From Mesorhabditis belari (Eukaryota; Nematoda; Chromadorea; Rhabditida; Rhabditidae), in the NCBI GenBank assembly GCA_958450365.1, contig CAUEEP010000725.1, positions 2,566,001-2,630,000 of the forward strand: a stretch of 64,000 nt of DNA, given 5' to 3'. Position numbers and translations under genes: made by a program. This document shows, piece by piece, positions 24,951 through 36,136 of this stretch. The first letter of the stretch is position 1, and every line of letters begins with the position of its first letter. The notes under the pieces were generated by a model. It worked only from the letters and a program-made list of their open reading frames with translations, searched no databases and was not told where the DNA came from.

Positions 24951-25874
24951 TGCCCAGATGGATGGAGGTACAACAATGCGACCGACTATTGCTATTATTT
25001 GCATGTGAGCTGCCATTTGGCGCAAGTTCTCATATTAAAAGATATTTTTTAGAATTTAACCTATATCGATGTGAAAACGCGTCAATTGAGCACGTATAAT
25101 GTGACTGTGGCAGAAGAGAATTGTCAACAAATGGGAGCACATTCAGTGTCGATTCATTCCAAGGCTGAAGATGACTTCATCTATGGTACTGAGGCTAAAT
25201 GACTTCATCTATGGTGCTGGCTATCTTTTCGTTCTTGTTTTTTTTAAACTCTGTCATAAGTTGCAGCTTTAAAATTGGGCAGCAGGCAGCTGAAAAGATT
25301 ATGAAGCTTTTTACGAGTATTGGCCCGGTGCCGTTTCCTAAAGAGAAACAGGACTAAGATTGACAGAAACAGTTACTCAAATCCGATCAGGCTAGGCCAG
25401 CCCATAAGGGGAAAAGCCTAGTCTAAAAATTTTTGTTTTTAGCATTTTTGTTGTCTTGTCTATGCCCTGGGCCTTGACCAGAGAATTTTCATTTCTATCA
25501 ACCTTGAATAGGACCGAATCAAAACCCGACCTCCTAAAGGACAATAAGAAATTTGTCATAAAAGGACGGGAACAGGCACCCAATCATGATTTTGTTTTGC
25601 AGACTTGGTCGCTTCGGATCTGCACCATATGCCATGAGACAGTTATTGCGTGGATCTATGGACCTGGATCGGGTACTACGGAAGAGGCATCTACGGATTG
25701 GGAAACTGAACCGATGGATCGCCCGTCGATTATATTGGATAAACTCCATATGATAAAGCCTGGTGGGCGGTAGGTGGTCAAGAATAAATCAAGATTGGCA
25801 ACGACCCGTCGTGGTATCCGTTGGTGTTTACCGACACAGAAATGGCCCGTCCCGTGTGCAAGAAAGCGTTGTAA
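24951..25874 (+). pseudogene. C-type lectin (clec) pseudogene
   Basis: C-type lectin-like domains are abundant secreted nematode proteins. Exon 24951-25004 encodes CPDGWRYNNATDYCYYLH, the start of such a domain. It is followed by a 48-base intron (GTGAGC to TTTTTTAG) and exon 25053-25185, with the typical AEENCQQMGAHSVSIHSKAE block. After a longer gap, a third piece starts behind TTTTGCAG at 25603 and reads TWIGYYGRGIYG, TDGSPVDYIG, and finally WYPLVFTDTEMARPVCKKAL before TAA at 25872-25874. At least three stops (after GN, after DYIG and after GGQE) interrupt this third piece, and residues expected to be Trp are lost. No start codon or signal peptide is visible upstream. AATAAA follows at about 25914. 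The gene was once real and is now dead. Confidence 0.85.
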
Positions 25875-26454
25875 TGAAATACGATTAGAAGAAGTTAATG
25901 AAAAGAAGAGGAAATAAACAAATTGGTCGCTAGCATAAAGTTTTGTTACGGTGTTCTTTTGGAGGAAATATTTAGATTTCGATTATCGATTAGTGTATAG
26001 ATTTTCTTGACACAATATCCTGCAATATACACTTTATTTTATATGTTTAGCATTCCTTTTCTGATTTGAAACGTAATGAACATGGAACAGGGAAATGCTC
26101 TGTAAGAAAAAAAATGCGACTTCTCAAGATTTCTACAAGGCTCTAGTTCTTTTTACTGCTGGCATGCTTTTTCCGTTTGACAATTAAGCTTTGATGATGT
26201 TGATGTAAAGAGAAAACCAATATACTTTACCTCAAATCCTAAAGTTAGTTCAGAACGAGCAATAATTTGTAAAAGAGGCGTGCAAAACTTTTGAACAAGT
26301 CGATTAGCTCACAAACGCCTCAATTTTTTAGACAAACTGACTCTCCTTGTTAAGATGATTCTATTGAGTGTCTTTTACGAAAACTAAGAACCTTAGAAAG
26401 TATATATATTTATTTGAAACCAAAAAAACAAGACAATAAAACAATTATATGCAT

Positions 26455-28132
26455 TTATTGGAGTAACCGATTGGCGATGAGTGGAATGGCTAGCAATGGG
26501 GTGAATGCCAAAGAGGAATGGGCTCCATTGCATTGCTCTCCCTCGCAGCAGTACATTGTGCCCTTTGCATAGTCGACCTTCTTATCCGTTGTGCCCTTCT
26601 TCTGAAATGTCGACACTATGGTTTCAGAGTGATTAATAAGGCAAAATAACTTCGTAAAACAGTTATTGCTGTTAGTGGCATTTCCAACGATTATAAGAAC
26701 TTAGCTGGCAATCAGGTGTTGTAATTGGTAATCGAACAAAAAGGCGCATTTCCAAACTAGTTTGCGTTTAGAATATAGCTTGACTTGCATTTGGACTCCT
26801 CCCAGGAAACGGTCAAATTCTGCCCTTTGTTACCAGAAATGATAAAAAAGACCTAAGCTGGCCCAGATCCGACCTAGCCAAAAAGTGTGAACAACTATTT
26901 TTTTGCTTGCTCGTCAAAAACAAAAATTATTCTTCTAACTTAGGGTTTAAATAACCATGTATGTAGATCTATCGAGGAAAACTTTTGAAAACTATAAATA
27001 AGAGGTTAAAAAGCGAATTTGGTCATTTTAAAAGAAGGTCCGAGAAGCGGCAAGTTGTCGTCAAGATTTCGCTGTTGAATGTAAATCCCGGAGTTTAACT
27101 TGCTAATCCTTTTTTGATATATCTCGCAATCACTCACCGTGCACTCGCCAAAGCCGTAAGTTGCCCGCAGAATTGGCATGATGAAATCGTTGATGGAATT
27201 GCAGCCTCATCCCCATGCCGATTCAACGCTTCCCTTTTTCACGCCGTCGAACTCTTTTGTCAGCTAGAAAGCGTTGAGTGTTTGTTTAAGGCCTTTGTAG
27301 GAAGGGAAAAGATGCTTAAATTCTCAATTAGAGGAATTTATCGCAAAAATGAGAATTAGTTCAGAACTTTTTGAATTATTAGGTTGGAAAGAAAGTTGTC
27401 GGAAAAAGTTTGCACGGTGATTTCTCAAAAAGCCAGGATCAATTCTTTCCAAATTTTTTTGATGAACTTGACTATATTTCAAAAAGTTTTTGGCAAAAAA
27501 ATCCGAGTGGGCTGCAGGTAAAAAATAAGAGATTTCTTCAGCTGAAGTGACTTGGTCACTTTTTGAGTGACCAGACTTTAGATAAGTTTTTAATCGGTTA
27601 ATGGATAGGCAATGGGTCCCATTCAAAAATCTAGGATGAAGTACTTAAAATAGGCAAAATTTGTGCAAATTTTATCTAATGTTAAACTTTTCAGAATCAC
27701 CTATTTTAGCACACACTTAGTGCCGAGAAGCTGAATTTAAGCTGGAAAATAATGATTTTTCGAAAATCTCTAAAATTTTAAGAGGAAATGGGAATCTTTT
27801 ATTTTTTCAAGGAATTGCACTTTTTCTAATTTTTCCAGCACCAACTTTCCAACTTTTTGGCTCATTGGAACAAGGCTCTTTTTTTTTGAAGCGAATTTTC
27901 CTCGCTAAAGACGAACCTTTGCCGTGCCCTTCGCACAATATTTGCAATCGCCGCAATCGATCGATCGTTTCTGAAAGAACTCCATTTTATGCGGCTAGGC
28001 CAATGACAGAGAGTTTGCTTCGATTTGAAAACTTACATCACTGCTGTGACTCTTCCCGTCAGCAGTGTCACTCCAGCAATTGAGTGAAAGGACGACTGAG
28101 ACGAGACAGGCAAAAACGACGGAACGGTGCAT
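26455..28132 (-). pseudogene. Secreted Cys-rich (ET-module/Ly6-like) gene with in-frame TGA
   Basis: Three exons join in phase 0: 28037-28132 (32 codons), 27138-27263 (42) and 26455-26601 (48 plus stop). Exon 1 gives a signal peptide, MHRSVVFACLVSVVLSLNCW. Exon 2 reads LTKEFDGVKKGSVESAWG, TGA, GCNSINDFIMPILRATYG and FGECT. Exon 3 has YCCEGEQCNG, the double-Cys plus Cys-Asn end typical of nematode ET-module and Ly6-like domains, then a hydrophobic tail LAFTPLLAIPLIANRLL that could be a GPI signal. All splice sites are intact, and a TTTCAG acceptor 16 bases before the ATG fits trans-splicing. The single TGA makes it a pseudogene, unless it is a sequence error or is recoded. AATAAA overlaps the TAA stop. 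The family assignment comes from the Cys pattern only. Confidence 0.7.
27510..27800. repeat. Partial copy of the mosaic repeat
   Basis: Matches 21220-21610, including GGGCTGCAGGTAAAAAATAAG and CTTAGTGCCGAGAAG, with an internal deletion. It lies in intron 1 of the Cys-rich gene. Confidence 0.85.
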
Positions 28133-28987
28133 TTTTGAGAAACGACTGCTGAAATATTTTAGATATTTAACAGAATTTGATGTTTCAGTTACAAAGGGTA
28201 GCAAAGTTGCAAAATCTAACGGCATCCTTCGAAGCTCTACAAAAATTCCGAAGCTTTCTTTGAAGCATGTAAACAAACAAAATTGAAATGCAAACTCCAC
28301 TAGAGCAGATTAAAAAAGGAGTTTAGATATTTCAAATATTCTAGATACAGAACCCTAGAGTAACAAGGTTCGAAATACGACTCCAATTTTATGCGATTGT
28401 TCATAAACATTAAAAGATCCTAAAAACAGATAGAGTAAATAAAAAGAGAGTGCTTTAAAAAATCGATGTGTTTACTGGAATGAAAGTATTCAAACCAAAT
28501 TTGAGCCGAAGACTGTGGATATGCCGCTTATATGTAGAGGTGATAAGCGAAAAATCAGCACTCTTGGGTGATTCCACCCACTCTTCGCCCCTTTTTATGA
28601 TTCAATTCCTTTTCTCACCTCTACAGCCCCTCCAAACAAACTATGAGTTGGCTCTTCCTTGGGTGATATTGGAACAATTTTTGATGACTTTGACTTTGTT
28701 CATCCATTCTTGGAGCCCGGCAAAGTCATTTTATGAGGGATGAATCGATATAGGTAAAATACTTCTTTTTTTATTGCCCCAATTTGGATTTAAATAAGCT
28801 AATACTCAAGTGTCGTTTGAACGGCTTGCGAAATAGGTCTGAAGAGTCCTAACAAAAGAGACGAAAAGCTATTCCAGCTTATCAAGCCTCCTTTCCTTTC
28901 ACCACCTTATGTTTAGGAATTTAGTCTGAAATTTATGTATGTGTATTTTGTCAATTTGTACAACAAAATAAGGTTTCAATGGAAGCA

Positions 28988-29155
28988 TTAGGAAAGTTTA
29001 TAATGATAAAAGAGGTAGTTTTTGATCGCTTGAGTGCATTTGCAGATGGTCTTGCAGATGGTGACCACTGATTGGCCTGCCCGGGCAGCCGCCACCGTCT
29101 TCTCGTATAGGGCCAACTTTTGATTGTACTGTGCGAGGCAAACGGCTGGGGTTTT
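28988..29155 (-). CDS. Orphan last exon, Cys-rich protein
   Basis: A 56-codon exon behind a good acceptor (ATCATTTCAG). It reads KTPAVCLAQYNQKLALYEKT, then VAAARAGQSVVTICKTICKC and TQAIKNYLFYHYKLS before TAA. It has five cysteines, including the cluster TICKTICKC, and looks coding by composition and GC. I do not recognise the family and cannot find the upstream exons with confidence; the plus-strand frame at 29131-29490 is not related. It may be part of a small secreted protein, or a relic. Its neighbour on the same strand at 26455-28132 is also a small Cys-rich gene. Confidence 0.4.
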   Translation of the reverse strand, partial: KTPAVCLAQYNQKLALYEKTVAAARAGQSVVTICKTICKCTQAIKNYLFYHYKLS

Positions 29156-29937
29156 CTGAAATGATCATCAGTTTGATTGCTTTTTTTTCATGTTTACTAG
29201 AGCGTCTTTCGATTTTTATGATTTCATTCTTTGAAAGACCAAATGAAAGTCAAGAGGCTTCAAAGGCTTTCGAAGATTCGGCGTTTGTCATTTGTCATTT
29301 ATATCAGTCTATGCAACAAGGAATAGTTAAAATTCCTTCGAAACTTTACAGCTTGACTAAAGATCAAAACATACAGCCTGCGTGGAAAGTCCTGTCGCCT
29401 CCTGAAAGACCACTTTTACGATGTTTTATGAAGTTTCCAAGACTCAAAACCTACAAAATTAGATTTTTCAAGTATTTTTACGCTAGATAATAGAAAATTG
29501 TTTCATATCTTCTATTTTACTCATATAGAAAAATTTATAGAACTTTTTATAACAACATTTGAGGTACCCTCTGTGAGGTGCCAAAATAACTTTCCTAGCT
29601 TCGTAGCAAATTAAAATTTGGTATTTTCAAAAGTTGTTAGCAAATATTTAGCTATAAAAACAGTTTGTTATAATTTATTGGAGTTTTGAATTTGCAGTCG
29701 AGCATTCTCGTCCCCATTTAGGGTCCCTCTTCAGATCGACTTGTGGAGTTTTGAGGTCTGATGTAATTTTGATCACCTCTTTTCAAAAAAACCCGGATTG
29801 TAGAAGCAAAATTTTCTACGGAACTATGACTAGCCAGATGTGAATAATGCTAAAAAGTTCTCAGGGCAATGTTTTAGTAGTACTGTTAACAACAACTTCA
29901 ACTTATTCACCTTTGTTAGCTAATAACCTATTTTATG

Positions 29938-31098
29938 CTTAATATATGGCTGGATATTTAAACTCGAAACCAGAAAGATCTCTAACACCAATGGAATTCT
30001 GCTTCCCAAGTGATATCGACAACAAATCGTGTTTTAAAGCGGGATGCTGACTGAATGCTTTTATCAGATGTTCGTATCGTGAAAATTTTTGTTTTGAATG
30101 CTTCGTGATTGCGTTTCATAGATGTTAAAATTTCACCGTTTGTTTTGTAATATTGAATAGCTAAAGTATTGCATTTAAAGAAAAAAAACCACAAACCAAG
30201 AGCGAGACCGAACCCAGGTACTACCGAGAGACCGTCCCATTATCCACTAGGCACACACTCAGTGATTGAAAAGCGCCCTTTAAAGCTTATCTTCGAAATT
30301 TCAACTCAATTTTTCCGCGTTTGCAAGTCTATTTGGCAGATTTTGATTTCAGATTATGAATCTCCATACTCGATTTAGTAAAGTGTATGTAATCCGGTAA
30401 CGAAAGCGCCCAGGAAGCTCGTGCCTTTCCCCAGTTAATACTGAACCTAATAGATTATATGGAAACGATAGGCAAGGATACAGTAATTTACAGAAGTTGG
30501 CACATTTTAGAAAAAGAATTCGTATTGAATTTAAAATGTTAAAATATTTTGAATGTTAAATCATTTAGTAAAATGTATGTAATCCGGTAACGAAGGCGCC
30601 CAGGAAGCTCGTGCCTTTCCCCAGTTAACACTGATTATATGGATTATATGGATTATATGGATTATATAGATTATATGGAAACAATAGGCAAGGATACAGG
30701 AATTTACAGAAGTTGGCACATTTTAGAAAAAGAATCTGTATTGAATTTTAAATGTTAAAATATTTTTAATGTTAAATCATTCAAATGAGGCTTTGAGTTC
30801 TCCAGCACTTTGCTCTGTTTCTTGATCCCGTTTGACACACTTCAAAAAATCAGGAAGTAGAAAATTCCCTCAATTTCCCCTTTTAACATCTTCTCATTCT
30901 AATTTGATTTGTTCCGGCTAATTTTGAGGACTTTAAGGAGATGGCCGTTCTCTCAAGTGTCCATTTCCCTTCTCTTTCCCTTCCCCACTCCCAAAGGCTC
31001 ATTGATAAATTGCGTGATCCAAAGGGGAACAGTTGTCCTTTCGAAATTTGCTCTCAGGCAAACTTTTATATACTTTTTCTAAATTAGAATTTGAAGAA
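29938..31098. repeat. Second copy of the 21783-22710 repeat, rearranged
   Basis: Begins AATATATGGCTGGATATTTA as at 21786 and ends in the same CTTTTATATACTTTTTCTAAA stretch. Compared with the first copy it has an extra internal duplication: the block with AATCCGGTAACGAA and AGGAAGCTCGTGCC occurs twice (about 30380-30560 and 30565-30780). Confidence 0.88.
30633..30679 (+). repeat. 9-base microsatellite
   Basis: About five units of ATTATATGG with one altered unit, inside the rearranged repeat copy. Confidence 0.9.
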
Positions 31099-31405
31099 TA
31101 TTTTTAAAGTTGAATTGCATGAAGTAGAAGGTTTTTGGCGAAGTTGCCCTTCTGGGATTCTGCGAGTCATTTGCCAAGAGCTTGTTTAGTCAGAACTTAT
31201 CGGCTCTTTGCCATTTTGCTCTTTGAAAGAATTTTCAACACTTGAAGAGATAAGTTTTGTTTTTAAAGATTATCTGCATCTCTACCACTATAACTTTTCC
31301 TTGTCTGTAAACTCTTGTCAAGAAGCATTTTGGTTATAAGCTACCAATTTCTTTTCAACAAATCATAACGCTTTTTTTGTTAATTTTTAAATCTTCTCCA
31401 TGATT

Positions 31406-31416
31406 TACAAATTCAG
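31406..31416 (+). promoter_or_regulatory. Trans-splice-like acceptor before lbp-like gene A
   Basis: ACAAATTCAG lies directly before the ATG at 31417 with no matching donor upstream, as expected for a spliced-leader acceptor. This position also supports the chosen start. Confidence 0.5.
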
Positions 31417-32700
31417 ATGAAGACTTTGATATTTTTGTGTTTCGTTTTCGCTGCCGTTTCCGCAAATTTCATCCCGAATGAGTTTCTGGGACGATGGAAG
31501 CACGATAAGGACATCAAATTCGATGAATATTTGGAGTCAAAAGGTAAATTCAGCAAATGAAAGCAGATCTAAATAAAGCAATTTTCTAGGAGTGAGCTGG
31601 TTTGTTCGCAAGATGATTCTCTTCGCCGGTGTCACCAAGGTGTTTGCTAAAGATCCGAATGATGCAGTAAGTGAATATTTAAAACTGATTAGAAAATCTT
31701 TTAAAGGAATATTAATTTAAGGGTTCATATGTGATGGAGAATCTCACTTCAAAGAAAAACACCAAATACGAGGGAGTGAAATTGGGACACGAGTTTACTG
31801 CCGAGGGAATGGATGGGAAAAAGCATAAGGTAGGTTTCTTTGCATTATGATAAAAACCAGTAATATGTATAATCATTAAAATCCCGAACGCTCAATGAAA
31901 ATAGACTTGCTATCATAATAAAAAAACATCTGAAGCTGCTAATCTCGTCTCCAAGTTAGTCTAATATGTTTCCGAGTTTCTCCAAAAGTTTAGACGAATT
32001 GAACACGAGTTTTATTTGGTTGACTCAATAAAATTAATTGCTCCAATCGATTTGCCGCTCGTGAAAACCCCAGGGTACAAATTTACAGCTCAATATCTTC
32101 TTTTTGTGCAATTTACAAAGTAAAAGAAAAATCCCTACGTAAATGATCGTTCTTTGTCGCACAATCGCCCGCCATCTGGCAAATCTGTCTGGTATAAAGT
32201 GCTTCCCTTTGAAATCGGCAAAGGGGTGAATTTTTGCCCTTAATTTGGCTGTATTTAATTCACAAATTCTACATCCTGCTGAACGATTTTCCTTGTTCAA
32301 TTTAACTTTTAGTTTAAAATTAATGTTTTGCTATATTCCCAGAATCAAAAAGCCCACCTATCCTTGTCCACAGCTTGGAAAGTAACAGCTAGTTTACTTG
32401 ACTCAAACCCAAGATCGTAGTCAGTTCGCCAAATTAAATTTTAGTTGATGAATCTTGAGAAATAAATTTCAGATAACTTTCTCATTCAACGACGGGAAAT
32501 TGTTCGAGAAGCACATCCGAATTGAAATCGACAAAACGCCTGAAGAAGTCTACAAATTTTTCTTGAAGGATGACCAACTTGTGATGGTTTGTTACAATTT
32601 ATAAACTTAAATCAATTCATATCTACTCAACTCGAAATTTTGCTTTCAGGAACTCGAGAACAACGGCATCGTCGCTCAACGGATCTTCAAAAAGGCCTAA
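31417..32700 (+). CDS. Secreted fatty-acid-binding protein (lbp-like), gene A
   Basis: Five exons in phase: 31417-31543, 31590-31666, 31722-31829, 32473-32586 and 32650-32700; 158 residues. A signal peptide (MKTLIFLCFVFAAVSA) precedes FIPNEFLGRWKHDKD, the first strand of a beta-barrel lipid-binding protein. The blocks KFDEYLESKG, WFVRKMILFAG, MENLTSKKNTKYE and HKITFSFNDGK follow the nematode secreted FABP pattern (C. elegans lbp-1/2/3, Ascaris As-p18). Such proteins bind fatty acids in extracellular fluid. The carboxylate-binding Arg-x-Tyr near the C terminus is R153-I-F155 here, so the Tyr is replaced by Phe. It is in tandem with gene B, 1.35 kb downstream on the same strand, pointing to local duplication. 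Intron 3 (643 bases) holds a dispersed repeat. AATAAA occurs at 32703. Confidence 0.93.
32015..32235. repeat. Dispersed repeat in intron 3 of gene A
   Basis: The part with GGGTACAAATTTACAGCTCA matches 56740-56760. The part with GCTTCCCTTTGAAATC and TAAATGATCGTTCTTTG resembles 6595-6720 and 12296-12421. All are fragments of one repeat family. Confidence 0.75.
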
Positions 32701-33068
32701 ATAATAAACGAGTATTAGTTGTTAATTTTGCTGGATAAAACATTTTTCAAAAGGTTTTCAAATGTCTGAACTCAATCTTAAACATTCCATAAGAAAATCA
32801 TATATTATATTTGAACCTACAATAATCAGACTACCAGAACAGCTGCCTTTTTGTGCGTTTATCTTTTAAGACTCGAAACTTCTTTTCAAAGAGAAATTCA
32901 AAAAATAGCGCTAACAATTGCATTAAATATATCCTTATGAAATTGGGTATCAGAAAATCAAATTGATTGGGTTACCAAGCCAATTGCAAGTTTCATTCTT
33001 TATCTCGATCCGATTCGACGAAATTTCAATCATCTAGTTCTTGCAACTTTCGTTTTTTCGTAGAAGAA

Positions 33069-33275
33069 ACGATCCAAATCGTCTCATCGAACCTTGTCTT
33101 TTTTGAACACGCGGTTTCTTGCTAATAAAAAGCCTCCAAACAAAGCTTTTCAGTAACTTTTAAAAGTCATTTGGAAGAAAAATGATTGAGCTATCTAATA
33201 AAAAAACCGTATTTCATTTGGTAGCTTGAGAGTTATTCAATTAGAAAATGAATTTCGGTGAAAGACTCAGTACTA
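33069..33275. repeat. Partial copy of the mosaic repeat (left part)
   Basis: Matches 20926-21110, including GAACACGCGGTTTCTTGCTA and GGTAGCTTGAGAGTTATTCA. Confidence 0.85.
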
Positions 33276-34040
33276 AACCCAATAAGTCCTCAATCTTTCA
33301 AATGTCACCTTCGCAAATCAACTCAACTCAAAGCAACGCAACGCAACTTATAATTTCAAAAGTCTTTCGATTTCAAACGTGTACCTTTCGAACTTTGGAA
33401 CTCTGTAGTTTTATTGCTAGACCTTAACCAGATGAACAGACACGCAGATGGTCCTCATTTGTGGTCATTTGTCTCAAATCAATTGTGTTCGAGAGCCGAT
33501 GGCAGTGAAAAGGGCAGAGTTTTCTCCTTTTCCCTTGCAATCTCCGCTGCTGATCATTCGGGGGGCATCTGGCCATCGGCTGATGGAATGAATTGATAGC
33601 CGGTCCTCCCTTTCCCCTTTTCTTCAAACATAAACATAAAAACACGAACGGCTCACCATTCTCTGGTGATCGTCTATCGAAAATTTTAAACAATTTGCTT
33701 TTTACGTCTCGTTTTTGAGACTTAAAATGATTTGAAAACAGTTGCTATTTAAATCTCACGGAAGATTTTTAAACAATAATCTAGCTTTTGCTTTTGTTGC
33801 AAGCTTTGGATTTTAATTTTTAAATATACTTTATAGAAAGTTTAATTTTTGCCTAATCTTTTTAGTAATTCAAATTTACTGTCAAGAAAATTTATACAGA
33901 TTGAACTTCGCTAGTATTAAAGGTGATCAATTATCAAAGGATAAATGAGTTTTTTTCTCTCCACCGGATAATTGTAAGCTAGAGTTCATTGTTCTACATT
34001 TTACAATCTTCCCTGTTTTTACATTTGTTTTTGAAAATCT
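33276..34040. other. Upstream region of gene B, no exon seen
   Basis: Open frames of 60-89 codons on both strands near 33414-33693 overlap each other and lack splice support. This interval must contain the gene B promoter, but I see no specific element. Confidence 0.4.
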
Positions 34041-34053
34041 TAACAATTTCAGA
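34041..34053 (+). promoter_or_regulatory. Trans-splice-like acceptor before lbp-like gene B
   Basis: TAACAATTTCAG ends one base before the ATG at 34054. No upstream donor is evident, so it fits a spliced-leader acceptor. Confidence 0.5.
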
Positions 34054-36066
34054 ATGAGATCTCTTGCCGTTTTGTCGGTTGTCGCCCTCGTCGGTCTCTC
34101 TGCTGCCACGAAGAATCTTCCCGAAAAATTCTACGGAAAATTCTTGTGCGAGGATGCCAAAAATGAGAACTTCGACGAGTATTTGACGGCAAAGGGTTCG
34201 TCTTTCAAAGTAAAAGCGAATTAACATTTCGAGACTTCGAAAAGGATTTCTAAAACTTTAGAGTCTTAGTGAGAATAAATATTGTATAGATTTGGGCTCA
34301 CGTAAGCAATAAAGCTATGGTTCAGATCCTGGGTAAGCCTAAAACTTTTTAGTAACTCTTATTTTGTCTCTGCCAATATTGGATTTTTAGGATACAGCTG
34401 GTTCACCCGAAAACTGATCGTGTTCGCCAAATTCGAGAAGGTTTTCGCAAGGAGCACCAAGCCTGGACACTTCAGCTTTGAGAATCTCACTTCAAAGAAG
34501 GTTGGGTAGAAAGTAGAAAGTATTTTAGCATTCAAATAGTTGTAAACGTTTTCTAGCATAAATTCTAAAGTCACAAAGTTTTCTAATAGTAAACCAAAGG
34601 CTAAAAGGGGTTCTTGACAAAAATCAAATGATAATATTTCAGAACTGGGGCAAGCAATAGCTGAAAAAAGGGAATCTTTTAGGATGTCTCCTACAAGGAC
34701 GTTGAGATTGGCAAACAATTTGTTGGTGAGGGACTCGACTCGACCAAGCACGAGGTAATTTTGATGACTTGATAGATTGATACTAGACTAAAACTGATAG
34801 ATTTTATGACAATCAAATTTCCAGATCACTTTCACTTTGGAGGGAGATCATGTCTTTGAGAAGCACCACCCACTTGAGGCAGGAGAGGCCAAGGATGAGA
34901 CCTATGAGTACTACATGGAGGGAGACTACCTCGTCAACGTGAGTGCTTTGAGAAATTATTGAAAAGACGTTAAGTAGACGCTTTGGGCTATACTATTAGA
35001 GCTAAAAGCGCATCCTTTTCGGTGCTCAGCTTCGCATTTGATCTGAATTGGCAAAAAGAGTTGAGTGCGCCAGATGGGATGTTTTCGTTCTTGTGGATTT
35101 GCCCAAACACTTACAAATAGTTTATAGACAGACCAGCTAAAAAACTCGCGGGTTTTTCTGGGTGGATGTTTTGGTGCTTTTGTTGTCGTGGCCTAGTCGG
35201 GAGCGCGCTTGTCTGCGGTTCACACGGTTTACTTGTTTACGGGTTCGATTCCCTGGTGTCTCTGGTGTTTCACCCAAATTTGATTTTTTAAAATTCTTTT
35301 AAATCGCACAACTACAATATATTTTAAGGTTTTCTAAATAAGTTTTAGCTTTATTGGTCAAAACATGGCCGAGAAAATGCCTGTAAAGACAGACAGACAC
35401 CACTCTTTTATATAGGTTACTTTTATTTATGTCCTATCTAGAAATCCGTCCGATCTAGAGCGAAATGCGGTCAAATGTCCGATCTATAATCAAGCTAATC
35501 ACCCTAAATCTAAGCCTGGATTGAACGTCTGATTTCGAATGATCGGCTTGATTCTAGATCGGACTTAACATTTATAGTAGATGATGAATGATGAAACAGT
35601 ACAGAGCTTCTGATAAAAGAGCGCCCTTCCTTTTAGCGGTTCTATGCATCAAACAAATCTTTAAATATGACTTTTGGGCTTCATTGTGTATTTTAAAAAC
35701 ATTTAATTTAAAATTCAACAGTTTTCCGATTTACATGGTTTGATTTAAAAATACCAAAAAAGGTCAGCAACGCGCGACTGCTGCACAAATGACTCATCGT
35801 ATGCTAATTGAATGTTTTTCCGATTTTCTAAAAGCTTTCGATAATTTGGTTGACTCAAGCAAAGCTTTAGTTGAACAAAAACAAGAAAGCTTACCAAATT
35901 AAGCTTTATCAAAGTAAATCTGCAGATTTAAGAATACATTAATAATCAATCTTTAAGTTTCGAAGCGAAACTTTGAAGTTAGAACAAAAATCAATCCTAA
36001 TTGCCATTTTAGAAGATGGAAGCGGGCTCGATCATCGCCAAGCGTTACTACAAACGCACCGAATAA
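34054..36066 (+). CDS. Secreted fatty-acid-binding protein (lbp-like), gene B
   Basis: Five exons in phase: 34054-34195, 34391-34500, 34683-34754, 34825-34938 and 36013-36066; 163 residues. A signal peptide (MRSLAVLSVVALVGLSAA) precedes NLPEKFYGKFLCED. The blocks FDEYLTAKGYSWFTRKLIVF, FENLTSKKDVSYKD, GEGLDSTKHEITFTLEGDH and YLVNKMEAGS match nematode secreted FABPs, and R157-Y-Y159 keeps the carboxylate-binding Arg-x-Tyr that gene A has lost. Compared with gene A, the intron before the GHFSFEN/GSYVMEN block is absent and a new one lies after TSKK. The last intron (1074 bases) carries a tRNA-like repeat. AATAAA at 36131 is a plausible poly(A) signal. The 130-codon minus-strand open frame here is only the shadow of these exons. 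Confidence 0.93.
35184..35263 (+). repeat. tRNA-like sequence in last intron of gene B
   Basis: TGGCCTAGTCGG fits the A box and GGGTTCGATTCCC fits the B box, with tRNA-like spacing. The sequences that would form the acceptor stem do not pair, so a working tRNA is unlikely; a tRNA-derived repeat fits better. Confidence 0.5.
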
Positions 36067-36136
36067 ACATTCTCAACGATTTCTCCGTTAATGATCTTCT
36101 ATATCTATTTGTGTTCATTTTTCTCATTTCAATAAA

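Noticed and set aside
29131..29490. 119-codon plus-strand open frame
   Set aside because: No recognisable domain; its start overlaps the better-supported minus-strand exon at 28988-29155.
34359..34751. 130-codon minus-strand open frame
   Set aside because: It is the antisense shadow of exons 2 and 3 of lbp-like gene B.
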